Notes under the pieces: model-generated
Seen by the model: the letters and a program-made list of their open reading frames with translations, nothing else
The model's database searches: none
What the model was told of the DNA's origin: nothing
Translations under genes and position numbers: made by a program
Part shown: in pieces, positions 9,290 to 17,165 of the stretch
How the letters are laid out: the number at the start of each line of letters is the position of its first letter
Numbering within the stretch: position 1 is the stretch's first letter
Source of the DNA: Ignatzschineria indica
GTDB lineage: Bacteria; Pseudomonadota; Gammaproteobacteria; Cardiobacteriales; Wohlfahrtiimonadaceae
DNA: 64,000 bases
Assembly: GCF_003121925.1 (NCBI RefSeq)
Contig: NZ_QEWR01000002.1
Coordinates: 682,001 to 746,000 of the forward strand
Reading direction: 5' to 3'

Positions 9290-9721
9290 GATACGCTCCT
9301 ACTCATTGATCAATAATTTTGATAATAGATTGATTCTGCCCCGTTATAATCTAGGGCGCTATTTTACCATAAGCTAATCCTTCACTTCTTGACTAAGAAG
9401 CAAAAGGAGATAGGTATAAAAAAAGAGATCAGAAGAGATCAGAAGAGATAAGAGAGAGATAGAAAAAAAGAGGGTGGAAAATAACAGGCAAATTTTAACT
9501 TTGATATTTTTGACTTTGATATAGTAGAGTGCAATATCGATATTTCACCCCATTTAATCGATCGACTCTTACAAAGTGTCAATAGAATTATGACCTCGCT
9601 CATACCATGAACAAGAGACATAATTATAGAGATAAAAGAGGAGTGATAAGCTCTTGACAAAATCAGACTTCACTACCATCAGCCCACCCTATTTCCGCTA
9701 TCTACACCAAAGAGTTTTATT
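9290..9721. other. Intergenic region with a polypurine tract
   Basis: Divergent promoter region between epmC and an EamA transporter. 9420-9475 is an almost pure purine tract with tandem AGAGATCAGA-like units. No gene is supported: the small minus-strand frame at 9439-9660 is low complexity. Confidence 0.5.
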
Positions 9722-10654
9722 ATGATGGAGAATACCCTGACGCCGGCACTCAATAATCGCTCGGCATTAACGAAGATGTCGATCGCCATGATCCTTTTTG
9801 GATCTGTTGGCTTCTTTTCTCAACGAAGTGGCATTCCTGCTCTCGAGCTCGTGTTTATTCGTTGTATCTGCGCTAGCCTCTTTTTGGGGCTCTTTTGGTG
9901 GCTGACAGGTCAACTACGCCGAGAACGCTGGATTCCTAAAGAGGTTATAAAGATCTTAATCTGCGGCATCTTCTTGATCCTCAATTGGGTCTACTTCTTC
10001 AAGGCAATCGAAGAGAGTGGCGTCACGGTTGCGATCTCCATCTACCATCTTGCGCCAGTTATTGTGATGATTCTAGGGGCATTTATCTATAAAGAGCGGC
10101 TCACCCTCATTCCGCTATCGGCCATTATTATCTGCTTTATCGGTACACTAGCGATTGCAGAGATCAATCAAACAGAATCAGTTGCCGACTTTTTCAGTAA
10201 AGGTTTAATTTACGGGCTTCTTTCGGCACTTTTCTATGCCCTCTTAACCTTAACCGGCAAAGGCTTTAAATATGCGAGCTCCTACGCCATCACCACTATT
10301 CAGGTACTCTTTGGGGCACTTCTTCTTGCTCCCTTTATCGACTTCTCCCTCTTTGAGAATTTAACCGCTCTCAACTGGTTCTATATCCTCATTACCGGCT
10401 TTGTCCATACCGGCATTGTCTTCTATCTCTTCTTCGACTCCATTCGCTCACTGAAAACAGAAACGATTGCACTTCTTGTCTTTCTCGATCCCCTCGTTGC
10501 GATTTTAATGGATATCTTTATCACAGGATTCTTCCCTTCTCCCGAGCAGTGGATCGGCATTATTGCGATCTTTGGTGGAATGGCATTGACACTCCTACCA
10601 CGGAAAAAGGTTAAAAATAGAGATTCAAAATCTACATTAAAAAATATGGGTTAA
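9722..10654 (+). CDS. EamA/DMT family transporter
   Basis: Inner-membrane protein of 310 residues with about ten hydrophobic helices, arranged as two EamA repeats. The first begins near residue 20 (MSIAMILFGSVGFFSQRSGIPALELVFIRC) and the second near 155. The conserved 'EESGVTVAISIYHLAPVI' stretch after helix 3 is typical of drug/metabolite exporters. The C-terminus is short and basic. Substrate unknown. It is followed 130 bases later by a second EamA gene, suggesting a local block of exporters. Confidence 0.85.
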   Translation: MMENTLTPALNNRSALTKMSIAMILFGSVGFFSQRSGIPALELVFIRCICASLFLGLFWWLTGQLRRERWIPKEVIKILICGIFLILNWVYFFKAIEESGVTVAISIYHLAPVIVMILGAFIYKERLTLIPLSAIIICFIGTLAIAEINQTESVADFFSKGLIYGLLSALFYALLTLTGKGFKYASSYAITTIQVLFGALLLAPFIDFSLFENLTALNWFYILITGFVHTGIVFYLFFDSIRSLKTETIALLVFLDPLVAILMDIFITGFFPSPEQWIGIIAIFGGMALTLLPRKKVKNRDSKSTLKNMG

Positions 10655-10783
10655 AAATAAATAATCCTCAGATCAGATTCAAATGACTTTGTTGCGCCAA
10701 AAATGGTCTCCTCATGATACAATTAGCCCCCATTAACATCTGTTGATAATACCCCTCAACCTCTATAACGATCTGATATTATT

Positions 10784-11656
10784 ATGATTCATTCAAACCG
10801 TGGTTTTCTTCTTCCGCTCCTCTGCCTCTTTGCGGCAATGATCTCGATCCAAGGGGGCGCAACATTAGCAAAACAGCTCTTTCCTTTAGTAGGTGTAGAA
10901 GCGGTTACTGCTTATCGCCTAGGATTTAGCGCTATTATTTTGCTGATCATTTTCAAGCCTTGGAAACGGAAGTTACAGGTTGGATATCGTCGTTATCTTC
11001 TCTACTATGGGATCACTCTGGGAACGATGAATTTCCTCTTCTATCAATCAATTAAAACTATCCCGCTTGGAATCGCGGTAGGATTAGAGTTTACGGGCCC
11101 TTTAGCTGTTGCTCTCTTTGCTTCACGTAGAAAGATCGACTTTCTCTGGATCGGCTTAGTCGTCCTCGGATTATTAGCGCTCATTCCTTTTCAAGATAGT
11201 AGCTCAATTGATCTGTTAGGGGTCTTCTATGCATTAACAGCTGGTGTCTGTTGGGCACTCTATATTGTTTTTGGTCAAAAAGCGGGGAACTACTATGGAA
11301 CAGCCACTGTCGGTATTGGAGCAGCGATTGCCGCGATTATCTATGTACCTATCGGTGTTGCAAGTGGCGGATTTGGGATCTTTGCGCCACAATATCTACC
11401 AATGGCGATCGCCGTTGCCGTCTTAACTTCAGCACTCCCTTATGCACTTGAAATGATGGCATTAACTCGAATGCCGGCAAAAACATTTGGGACATTAACC
11501 AGTTTAGAACCCGCCATTGCCGCGATCTTTGGATTTATTATCTTAAGCGAAGTCCTCTCTACGGTACAGATTGGTGGGATTTTAGCGATTATTATCGCCT
11601 CTCTCGGCGCTTCCCTCTCCTCAAAACCGATTGAAACTGTTAAAAAGGTGGATTAA
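10784..11656 (+). CDS. rhtA: EamA family exporter, RhtA-like (threonine/homoserine)
   Basis: Inner-membrane exporter of 290 residues with ten predicted helices. RhtA features are present: GGATLAKQLFPLVGVEAVTAYRL at the start, GIAVGLEFTGPLAVAL after helix 4, and ALPYALEMMALTRMPAKTFG in the second half. RhtA of E. coli exports threonine, homoserine and related amino acids; the same role is inferred here. A small membrane-protein gene begins 5 bases after its stop and is probably translated together with it. Confidence 0.82.
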   Translation: MIHSNRGFLLPLLCLFAAMISIQGGATLAKQLFPLVGVEAVTAYRLGFSAIILLIIFKPWKRKLQVGYRRYLLYYGITLGTMNFLFYQSIKTIPLGIAVGLEFTGPLAVALFASRRKIDFLWIGLVVLGLLALIPFQDSSSIDLLGVFYALTAGVCWALYIVFGQKAGNYYGTATVGIGAAIAAIIYVPIGVASGGFGIFAPQYLPMAIAVAVLTSALPYALEMMALTRMPAKTFGTLTSLEPAIAAIFGFIILSEVLSTVQIGGILAIIIASLGASLSSKPIETVKKVD

Positions 11657-11661
11657 AAAAG

Positions 11662-11871
11662 ATGCCATTTGATCGAGACTTTAATCAATATCAACAGAAA
11701 AAAGGGACAAAAGGTCGCTTTGGAAAGTGGATCGGTGCAATCCTCCTCATCTTTCTTTTACTCTTTATTATGAATCATCTTGTTAAAAAGAATGTTGCAG
11801 AGCTCATTGAGCAACAGCAAACGACAAAATTGCCGGCTGATCATTCACAGATTATTCACAATAATCTTTGA
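11662..11871 (+). CDS. Small single-pass membrane protein
   Basis: 69 residues: a charged cytoplasmic start (FDRDFNQYQQKKGTKGRFGK), one strong membrane helix at about 24-40 (WIGAILLIFLLLFIMNH), then a polar Q/T-rich tail. The ATG lies 5 bases after the rhtA stop, which argues for a coupled gene rather than a chance frame. No family recognised. It may be an exporter accessory, but nothing shows this directly. Confidence 0.5.
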   Translation: MPFDRDFNQYQQKKGTKGRFGKWIGAILLIFLLLFIMNHLVKKNVAELIEQQQTTKLPADHSQIIHNNL

Positions 11872-12249
11872 TCAGCTATCAAGCATCAAAGCGTCGCTTC
11901 ACGAAGTTGAAATTTCTCTCTTATCCCATATTGACATTCTCTTAAGAGAGAATAAAATATATTCACGATTAACAACTCTCCTAATTTTATGCGCTTTAGC
12001 GACAAACAGCAGTACAACCATTCTTCTCTTTTTATTGCCCGATTCTGTCTTCTCTGCTATCGGCGCGGGTGAACTCACCTCTTGATGAATCCTCCTCGAT
12101 TCATCGATGATCCTTAATCTTGGGTCATCACTCTCAAGCACAATCAAAAACTATCAGAAAATATCAAGTCTAAGTGGGAATCTACTAGGCACAATCACGA
12201 TTGCCTATCCCAACTTATCAATTATCGTTATTTATATACGGAAACTATT
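11872..12249. other. Leader region of the SMR pair
   Basis: 378 bases without a gene. A hairpin with an 8-bp stem (12084-12091 with 12098-12105, loop CTCCTC) has no T-run. Because YkkC-type genes are often under guanidine riboswitches, I looked for the paired ACGR-loop hairpins of guanidine-II and the guanidine-I core. Neither was convincing. Confidence 0.4.
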
Positions 12250-12588
12250 ATGAACAAAGCGTGGATTTACGTTGCGCTCACCTCTATTTTTGAGCTGATA
12301 TGGCTTTATGGATTTAATGTAGCATCAACCTGGTGGCACTGGGCGATCGTTGGTGTCTTTGTCCTCCTCGACCTTAACTTTCTTGCGAAAGCTTGTGAAG
12401 GGCTTCCTACAGGTACGGTCTATGCGATCTTTGCCGCAAGTGGTACGGTCGGTACAGTCCTGATGGATTACTTCCTCTTTGATGAAACCATCACAGGAGA
12501 GATGCTCTTCTTCATGGGGATTATTTTAGTGGGGGTTTTAGGACTCAACCTCTTTGATGTCAATATTCGAGAAGAGGAGAATGCATAA
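12250..12588 (+). CDS. ykkC: SMR transporter subunit, YkkC-like
   Basis: Small multidrug resistance protein of 112 residues and four membrane helices. The essential membrane-embedded glutamate is E15 (ALTSIFELIW), and the LPTGTVYAIFAASGTVGTVLMDYFLF block matches YkkC. YkkC/YkkD-type proteins work as a heterodimer; related pairs export guanidinium. The stop overlaps the next start (TAATG), so the two are co-translated. The substrate here is inferred from the pairing and resemblance only. Confidence 0.75.
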   Translation: MNKAWIYVALTSIFELIWLYGFNVASTWWHWAIVGVFVLLDLNFLAKACEGLPTGTVYAIFAASGTVGTVLMDYFLFDETITGEMLFFMGIILVGVLGLNLFDVNIREEENA

Positions 12589-12932
12589 TGGGAATCTCAT
12601 ATATTACAATCGGCTGGATTTTTGTGGCGCTTGCCTCTGTTGCAGAACTTGTGGGTGTCTTTGGATTGAGCCTCTATAGCCAAAATAGAACCTTGATCAA
12701 TCGAGTTCTCTACTATGGGGGGATCTTTGCATCATTCGCCCTTCTCTACTTCTCATTCCGCTTTTTACCGCTCAGTATCGCTTATACGGTCTTTACAGGT
12801 GTGGGGACGGCAGGAGCGGTTATTCTTAATATTATATTTTTCAATGAATCGAAAAATATTAAGAGAATTTTAAGCTTAGCGGCAATTATTGTAGGTGTCG
12901 TCGGCCTACAGCTCGTCACGGCAACACAATAA
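12588..12932 (+). CDS. ykkD: SMR transporter subunit, YkkD-like
   Basis: Second SMR subunit, 114 residues, four helices, with its essential glutamate at about residue 20 (ALASVAELVGVFG). Its AYTVFTGVGTAGAVILNIIFFNESKNIKRI block is characteristic of the YkkD partner rather than of a homodimeric SMR. One-base overlap with the ykkC-like gene implies equal production of the two halves. A strong terminator follows at 12973. Confidence 0.75.
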   Translation: MGISYITIGWIFVALASVAELVGVFGLSLYSQNRTLINRVLYYGGIFASFALLYFSFRFLPLSIAYTVFTGVGTAGAVILNIIFFNESKNIKRILSLAAIIVGVVGLQLVTATQ

Positions 12933-12972
12933 ATAAGAGAGTGCTCTCAATAGCATAAGATGAGATCAATCG

Positions 12973-13002
12973 AAAAAGTGTGGATCAGTCTCCACACTTT
13001 TT
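12973..13002 (+). terminator. Terminator of the SMR pair
   Basis: A perfect 12-bp stem (AAAAAGTGTGGA and its complement) with a 6-nt loop, running into seven T residues. Confidence 0.9.
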
Positions 13003-13116
13003 TTATCTCATCGATAAGATCTCTTCACGATAGAAGAGTGCTATTGATTGGGCTACCATTGATAGCTGAGTATCGGTTAACTAAGTATGGATTAATTGAC
13101 TATGGGTTAACTTACT

Positions 13117-13755
13117 TTAGGTCAATAGCATCATGATCTGCTCATGACTAAAACGCAGAAGTTGATAGATAATAAATAGCATCATCAGAGCAATCAAGAG
13201 ATTGAGAATCCGCCAAGTTAACGGCTTTCGGAAAATCGGTGCTAATTTTGTTGCGGCATACCCCAAACTATAGAACCAGATACTCGATGCCGTCAAACTC
13301 CCTAACAGAAAAGCGATCTTATGCTCATCCTCAAGCGTCCCGGCAACTCCGCCAATAATCACAATCGTATCGAGATAGACATGAGGGTTGAGTAACGTAA
13401 TCGCCAATGTTGCCAAAATAACTGATCGCAGTGAGGATCGCCCCTCATAATATCCTGTACTCATCACCTGCTCTTGGAAGATCGCACGTAATGAGTTATA
13501 GGCAAAGATCGCTAAATAGAGCGTCCCGAGCAGTGCTAAAATAAGCTGCAAAATAGCATTTTGCGCCACCATTGTGCCGATTCCTAAAACACCAACCGAC
13601 ATTAAGAGAAAATCGCAAAGAAAGCAGACTGTTGCAACCCAAAAGATATGATTATTCTCTATTCCCTGTTTTAAAACATAAGCATTTTGCGCACCGATAG
13701 CAACAATGAGTCCAAACGATAGCAAAACACCCTGTAGATAGATCTGCCAAATCAT
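13117..13755 (-). CDS. argO: LysE/ArgO family amino-acid exporter
   Basis: Inner-membrane protein of 212 residues with about six helices. The LysE family signature region GLIVAIGAQNAYVLKQGI at 15-32 is clear, and the ALTLLNPHVYLDT-type block (here AITLLNPHVYLDTIVIIGG) is present. ArgO exports arginine and LysE exports lysine; which applies here cannot be told. No LysG/ArgP-type regulator gene is adjacent. Confidence 0.85.
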   Translation of the reverse strand: MIWQIYLQGVLLSFGLIVAIGAQNAYVLKQGIENNHIFWVATVCFLCDFLLMSVGVLGIGTMVAQNAILQLILALLGTLYLAIFAYNSLRAIFQEQVMSTGYYEGRSSLRSVILATLAITLLNPHVYLDTIVIIGGVAGTLEDEHKIAFLLGSLTASSIWFYSLGYAATKLAPIFRKPLTWRILNLLIALMMLFIIYQLLRFSHEQIMMLLT

Positions 13756-13889
13756 AACTTCCCCCCCTTATACCTTTATCGGCTTTCTTATGATCTCTCA
13801 TGAGATGATCTCTCATGAGATCTAGCGATCTTTGATGATCTTTTTATTTTTTAAGTTCTTTAAGCTTTTTAAGCTTTTTTAAGTCATAA

Positions 13890-13929
13890 AAAAATATTTA
13901 CAGCAACCGAAGTCACTGTAAATATTTTT
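13890..13929. terminator. Terminator-like hairpin downstream of purB
   Basis: A perfect 14-bp stem (AAAAATATTTACAG with its complement), a 12-nt loop, and A/T-rich ends that can act on both strands. Confidence 0.7.
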
Positions 13930-13947
13930 ATCAATACTCTTATTACG

Positions 13948-14003
13948 CATCTCTTCAATCTGAATATTGATACCCAATATTGATACCCAATATTGAAGAG
14001 ATG
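13948..14003 (-). terminator. Second hairpin after purB, loop built of repeats
   Basis: A perfect 12-bp inverted repeat (13948-13959 with 13992-14003) whose 32-nt loop consists of tandem copies of ATTGATACCCA. It lies 27 bases after the purB stop on the minus strand. It may protect the mRNA 3' end or help termination with the hairpin at 13890. Confidence 0.5.
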
Positions 14004-14029
14004 ATTCTTTATAACAGAAATGTTAAACG

Positions 14030-15400
14030 TTAGATCTCGCGAGCTAATTTCTCAGCAAGTCCAACATAAGTTGCCGGCTCTAGTGCTTTAAGTTGCGCTT
14101 TCACTTCTGGAGCAAGCTCTAACGTATCGATAAACTCACGCATCTGTTCAATATTAATACGTTTACCACGGGTGAAATCTTTCAATTTCTCATAAGGATT
14201 CGCGATACCATCACGGCGCATCACTGTCTGTACTGCTTCCCCTAATACTTCCACGTTTGCATTAAGATCTGCCATTAAGGTTTCAGCACTTACTTCGAGC
14301 TTACCGTGACCTTTTAAGAGACTGCTAAAACCGATCAAGGTGTAACCGAAAGCAGATCCGACGCTACGAAGTACCGTAGAATCACTTAAGTCACGCTGCA
14401 TTCTCGAGATTGGAAGCTTCTCTGCAAAATGGATAAAGAGTGCATTAGCAATACCGAAGTTCCCTTCCGCATTTTCAAAGTCGATTGGATTCACTTTATG
14501 TGGCATCGTTGAAGAGCCCACTTCGCCGGCAATCGTGCGCTGTTTGAAGAAGTTGTGGCTAATATAGTTCCAGACATCACGCGCCCAATCGATCAAAATG
14601 GTATTGATACGGGTCATTGTGTGTGAAAACTCAGCGATATAGTCATGGCACTCAATCTGAGTTGAGTAAGGGGTAAAAGTTAAACCAAGATCTTGCGTAA
14701 TAAAATCTTCTGCAAATGCCGGCCAATCGAACTCAGGATAGACTACAACGTGCGCATTATAGTTCCCCACTGCGCCATTGATTTTGCCTAAAAACTCTGT
14801 GTTTTGTAACTGCTTAACCTGTCTTTCAAGACGATAGATCACATTAGCGATCTCTTTCCCTAAAGTTGTCGGTGTTGCTGGCTGCCCATGGGTTCTTGAG
14901 AGCATCGGAATCGCAGCAAATTGATGTGCCATATCACGCATAGAGGCGATCACCTCTTGAAGTTGTGGCAAAACAACATCATTAATCGTGCTCTTAAACA
15001 TCAGACCGTATGAGAGGTTATTGATATCTTCTGAGGTACAGGTGAAGTGAGTAAACTCTGATGATGCCGCAAGTTCTGGGTGATCTTTAACCTGATTTTT
15101 GATCCAATACTCAACCGCTTTTACATCATGGTTCGTTGACTTTTCAATCTCTTTGACCGCCATGGCATCTTCAGGAGAGAAATTCTCATAGAGCGAAATT
15201 AAGAATGCTTTCGCCTCCTCCCCAAATGAAGGAATCTCTTCAAAATGCTTTTCAGAGGCAAGCTTAATTAACCACTTGATCTCAACCATCACACGATAAC
15301 GAATTAAACCATACTCACTCACCTCAGCCACTAATGGCTCAACACGACTGGCATAACGACCATCGAGTGGAGAGACAGATAACACAGAATGAATACTCAT
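14030..15400 (-). CDS. purB: Adenylosuccinate lyase
   Basis: Fumarase/aspartase superfamily enzyme that removes fumarate from SAICAR and adenylosuccinate in purine synthesis. The superfamily signature SSTMPHKVNPIDFENAEGN is near residue 300, and the early LSPLDGRYASRVEPL and middle FTHFTCTSEDINNLSYG blocks match the proteobacterial PurB type. 456 residues, the normal length (E. coli 456). Gene for a DUF423 protein lies 21 bases upstream on the same strand, so the two probably share a transcript. Confidence 0.96.
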   Translation of the reverse strand: MSIHSVLSVSPLDGRYASRVEPLVAEVSEYGLIRYRVMVEIKWLIKLASEKHFEEIPSFGEEAKAFLISLYENFSPEDAMAVKEIEKSTNHDVKAVEYWIKNQVKDHPELAASSEFTHFTCTSEDINNLSYGLMFKSTINDVVLPQLQEVIASMRDMAHQFAAIPMLSRTHGQPATPTTLGKEIANVIYRLERQVKQLQNTEFLGKINGAVGNYNAHVVVYPEFDWPAFAEDFITQDLGLTFTPYSTQIECHDYIAEFSHTMTRINTILIDWARDVWNYISHNFFKQRTIAGEVGSSTMPHKVNPIDFENAEGNFGIANALFIHFAEKLPISRMQRDLSDSTVLRSVGSAFGYTLIGFSSLLKGHGKLEVSAETLMADLNANVEVLGEAVQTVMRRDGIANPYEKLKDFTRGKRINIEQMREFIDTLELAPEVKAQLKALEPATYVGLAEKLAREI

Positions 15401-15421
15401 AATATTTCCTTTATTAAGTAC

Positions 15422-15850
15422 TTAAGCACGAATTCGAGTAGATAATAGCGCTGCACAGATCAGCAATATCCAACCGACAATAAAAAAGAGACCGCCTATA
15501 GGCGTCACCAATCCCAAATTTTTAACAGATAAGAGCGCGATGAGATAGAGGCTCCCTGAAAAGAGAATAGTCCCTATCAAAAATGAAAAACCCGCTAAAC
15601 GGAGAAGTTTAGGGGTTGTTAATAGAAGGAGTAAAATTCCGATAATAATGAGAGCGATACTATGAATAAATTGATACTGAACCGCAGTTTCCCAGATCTC
15701 TTTACCGCGCCCTACAAGTTGATCACTTAAGGCATGTGCGCCAAAGGCACCTACCATAACCGCTAATCCAGCTAAAATAGCACCGATGACAATAAAGGAT
15801 CGGCTCAATACTGCTCGATCACTCACCATCTCCTCTCTCTTCCCTTCCAT
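15422..15850 (-). CDS. DUF423 membrane protein (YgdD-like)
   Basis: 142 residues with four membrane helices. The family block GAFGAHAL followed by ETAVQYQFIHSIAL is diagnostic of DUF423. Start taken at the ATG at 15850 (GGAGAGAG before it); a later ATG at 15829 is a possible alternative. No biochemical role is established for the family. Directly upstream of purB, same strand. Confidence 0.85.
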   Translation of the reverse strand: MEGKREEMVSDRAVLSRSFIVIGAILAGLAVMVGAFGAHALSDQLVGRGKEIWETAVQYQFIHSIALIIIGILLLLLTTPKLLRLAGFSFLIGTILFSGSLYLIALLSVKNLGLVTPIGGLFFIVGWILLICAALLSTRIRA

Positions 15851-15962
15851 TCTCTCTCCTTATTTGATCTCAGCCCACCCTCAACTCATAATGACGCTAA
15901 GATCTAAACTCCAAAATTTTAAAAGTTTAAAAGTTTAAAAGTTTAAAACTCATCCTCAAAAG

Positions 15963-16325
15963 CTATTTCCAAGCCTTTGCAAGCAGATGATCAATCGGCG
16001 ATGGATCAGGTCTTGCAATCACCGCATCCTCTTGATAAACAACAATCGGTCTTTCAATCACAATAGGATTTTCCACAACAAAGGCAATTTTTTGATCCTC
16101 ATTCCAAGTGAACCACTCTTGAGAGATCTTCTGAAACGGTGTTTCCTTCATTCGAATAATGCCATCAATCCCTACCCCTAACTTTGTAAGGAGTGAACGG
16201 ATCATCTCAGCCGAGAGCGGCTCATCAAGATAATTGATCACCTGATATTCAATTTTTTTCTCATCAAGATATTCACGTGCTGCTCTCGATTTTGAGCAAT
16301 CGCCATTATAGATAATTTGCCACAT
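15963..16325 (-). CDS. ArsC/YfgD family thioredoxin-fold protein
   Basis: 120 residues, the length of YfgD (119). The ArsC family active-site cysteine lies in GDCSKSRAA near residue 10, and the C-terminal half has the family pair NPIVIERPIVV and the basic block RPDPSPIDHLL. YfgD-type proteins resemble glutaredoxin-coupled arsenate reductases, but most are not part of ars operons, and none is here. Start at the ATG at 16325 because GGAGTC precedes it; in-frame ATGs at 16337 and 16355 do not have a ribosome site. Confidence 0.85.
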   Translation of the reverse strand: MWQIIYNGDCSKSRAAREYLDEKKIEYQVINYLDEPLSAEMIRSLLTKLGVGIDGIIRMKETPFQKISQEWFTWNEDQKIAFVVENPIVIERPIVVYQEDAVIARPDPSPIDHLLAKAWK

Positions 16326-16466
16326 ATTTGACTCCATTCGATATCGCCATATCACGCAATATCAATTATATTTACCTTCAATATTCATTTAAAATCATTT
16401 AAAATGCGCGCCTATTCTACCATTTCTCCCACTATTTAGATATAGAGGAACAGAGGGAGAGAGCGC

Positions 16467-17165
16467 TTAAAGTGATCGTTTGCTATTTTCTGACAACAGA
16501 TAGAGCCAGGCCTCTCCCTCTCTAATCGACAGATTAATCCCATTTTCGGTAACAACCTCATTAGAATAGGTTAATCCAGAACCCACAGCTAAGTTATATT
16601 GAACAAGGGGCCACTTCACTCCAGAAAGATTGACGCCTCTTAGATCCCTCAAGGCGATAAGACTGACTGTCGTTCCAAGTGGAGGGGTAAAGCGATAATC
16701 TCTTCCCGGTTCTATAAAGTGAAGCGTCTCAATACCATCTGTATGAATAAATGTTGTATGGGGATATTGTAGTGGCAAAAAGAGAAGAGCCGCTTGATGA
16801 TCGAGTCGCCCGCCTACTCCTCCTAACAGAAGAAACTGATCAATCTCTTGCTCTCTTGCAAGTGAAATTGCTAGCTCTGTATCGATCTCATCCTTCTCAA
16901 CAGGATAACCTACCTTCTCTCGGTAAAGTGTGGGTGAAATCTCTAGCTTTTCACTTGAATCGAAATCTCCAACCCAAAAATCTACCGCAACTTCACGCGC
17001 TTTATTGACTTTATTGAGTGTTAATAATGCCTCTGCTTTATCAACTCCTTTATCGACGGCAATCACCATCGCATCTTGAAACCAATCACCAAACATGGAA
17101 ATCACTGCTTCAAAGTTGACTGCTCCAGGCAGAAGAATCACAGCTCGAGTCGACCTCTTACTCAC
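16467..17165 (-). CDS. thiN: Thiamine pyrophosphokinase
   Basis: Transfers pyrophosphate from ATP to thiamine to give thiamine diphosphate. Family motifs: VAVDKGVDKA near 35, WVGDFDSS near 64, KDEIDTELAIS near 90, GGVGGRLDHQAA near 114 and the C-terminal SNE motif for thiamine binding. 232 residues. It starts with GTG at 17165, which overlaps the TAG of the upstream GNAT-GT9 gene (TAGTG), a clear sign of coupled translation. Confidence 0.9.
   Translation of the reverse strand: MSKRSTRAVILLPGAVNFEAVISMFGDWFQDAMVIAVDKGVDKAEALLTLNKVNKAREVAVDFWVGDFDSSEKLEISPTLYREKVGYPVEKDEIDTELAISLAREQEIDQFLLLGGVGGRLDHQAALLFLPLQYPHTTFIHTDGIETLHFIEPGRDYRFTPPLGTTVSLIALRDLRGVNLSGVKWPLVQYNLAVGSGLTYSNEVVTENGINLSIREGEAWLYLLSENSKRSL

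Noticed and set aside
9439-9660. Minus-strand frame in the polypurine tract
   Set aside because: Composition follows the purine repeat; no start signal or similarity.
11880-12249. Guanidine riboswitch before the YkkC/YkkD-like genes
   Set aside because: Hairpins near ACGA do not leave ACGR as the loop when paired, and the guanidine-I core is not seen.
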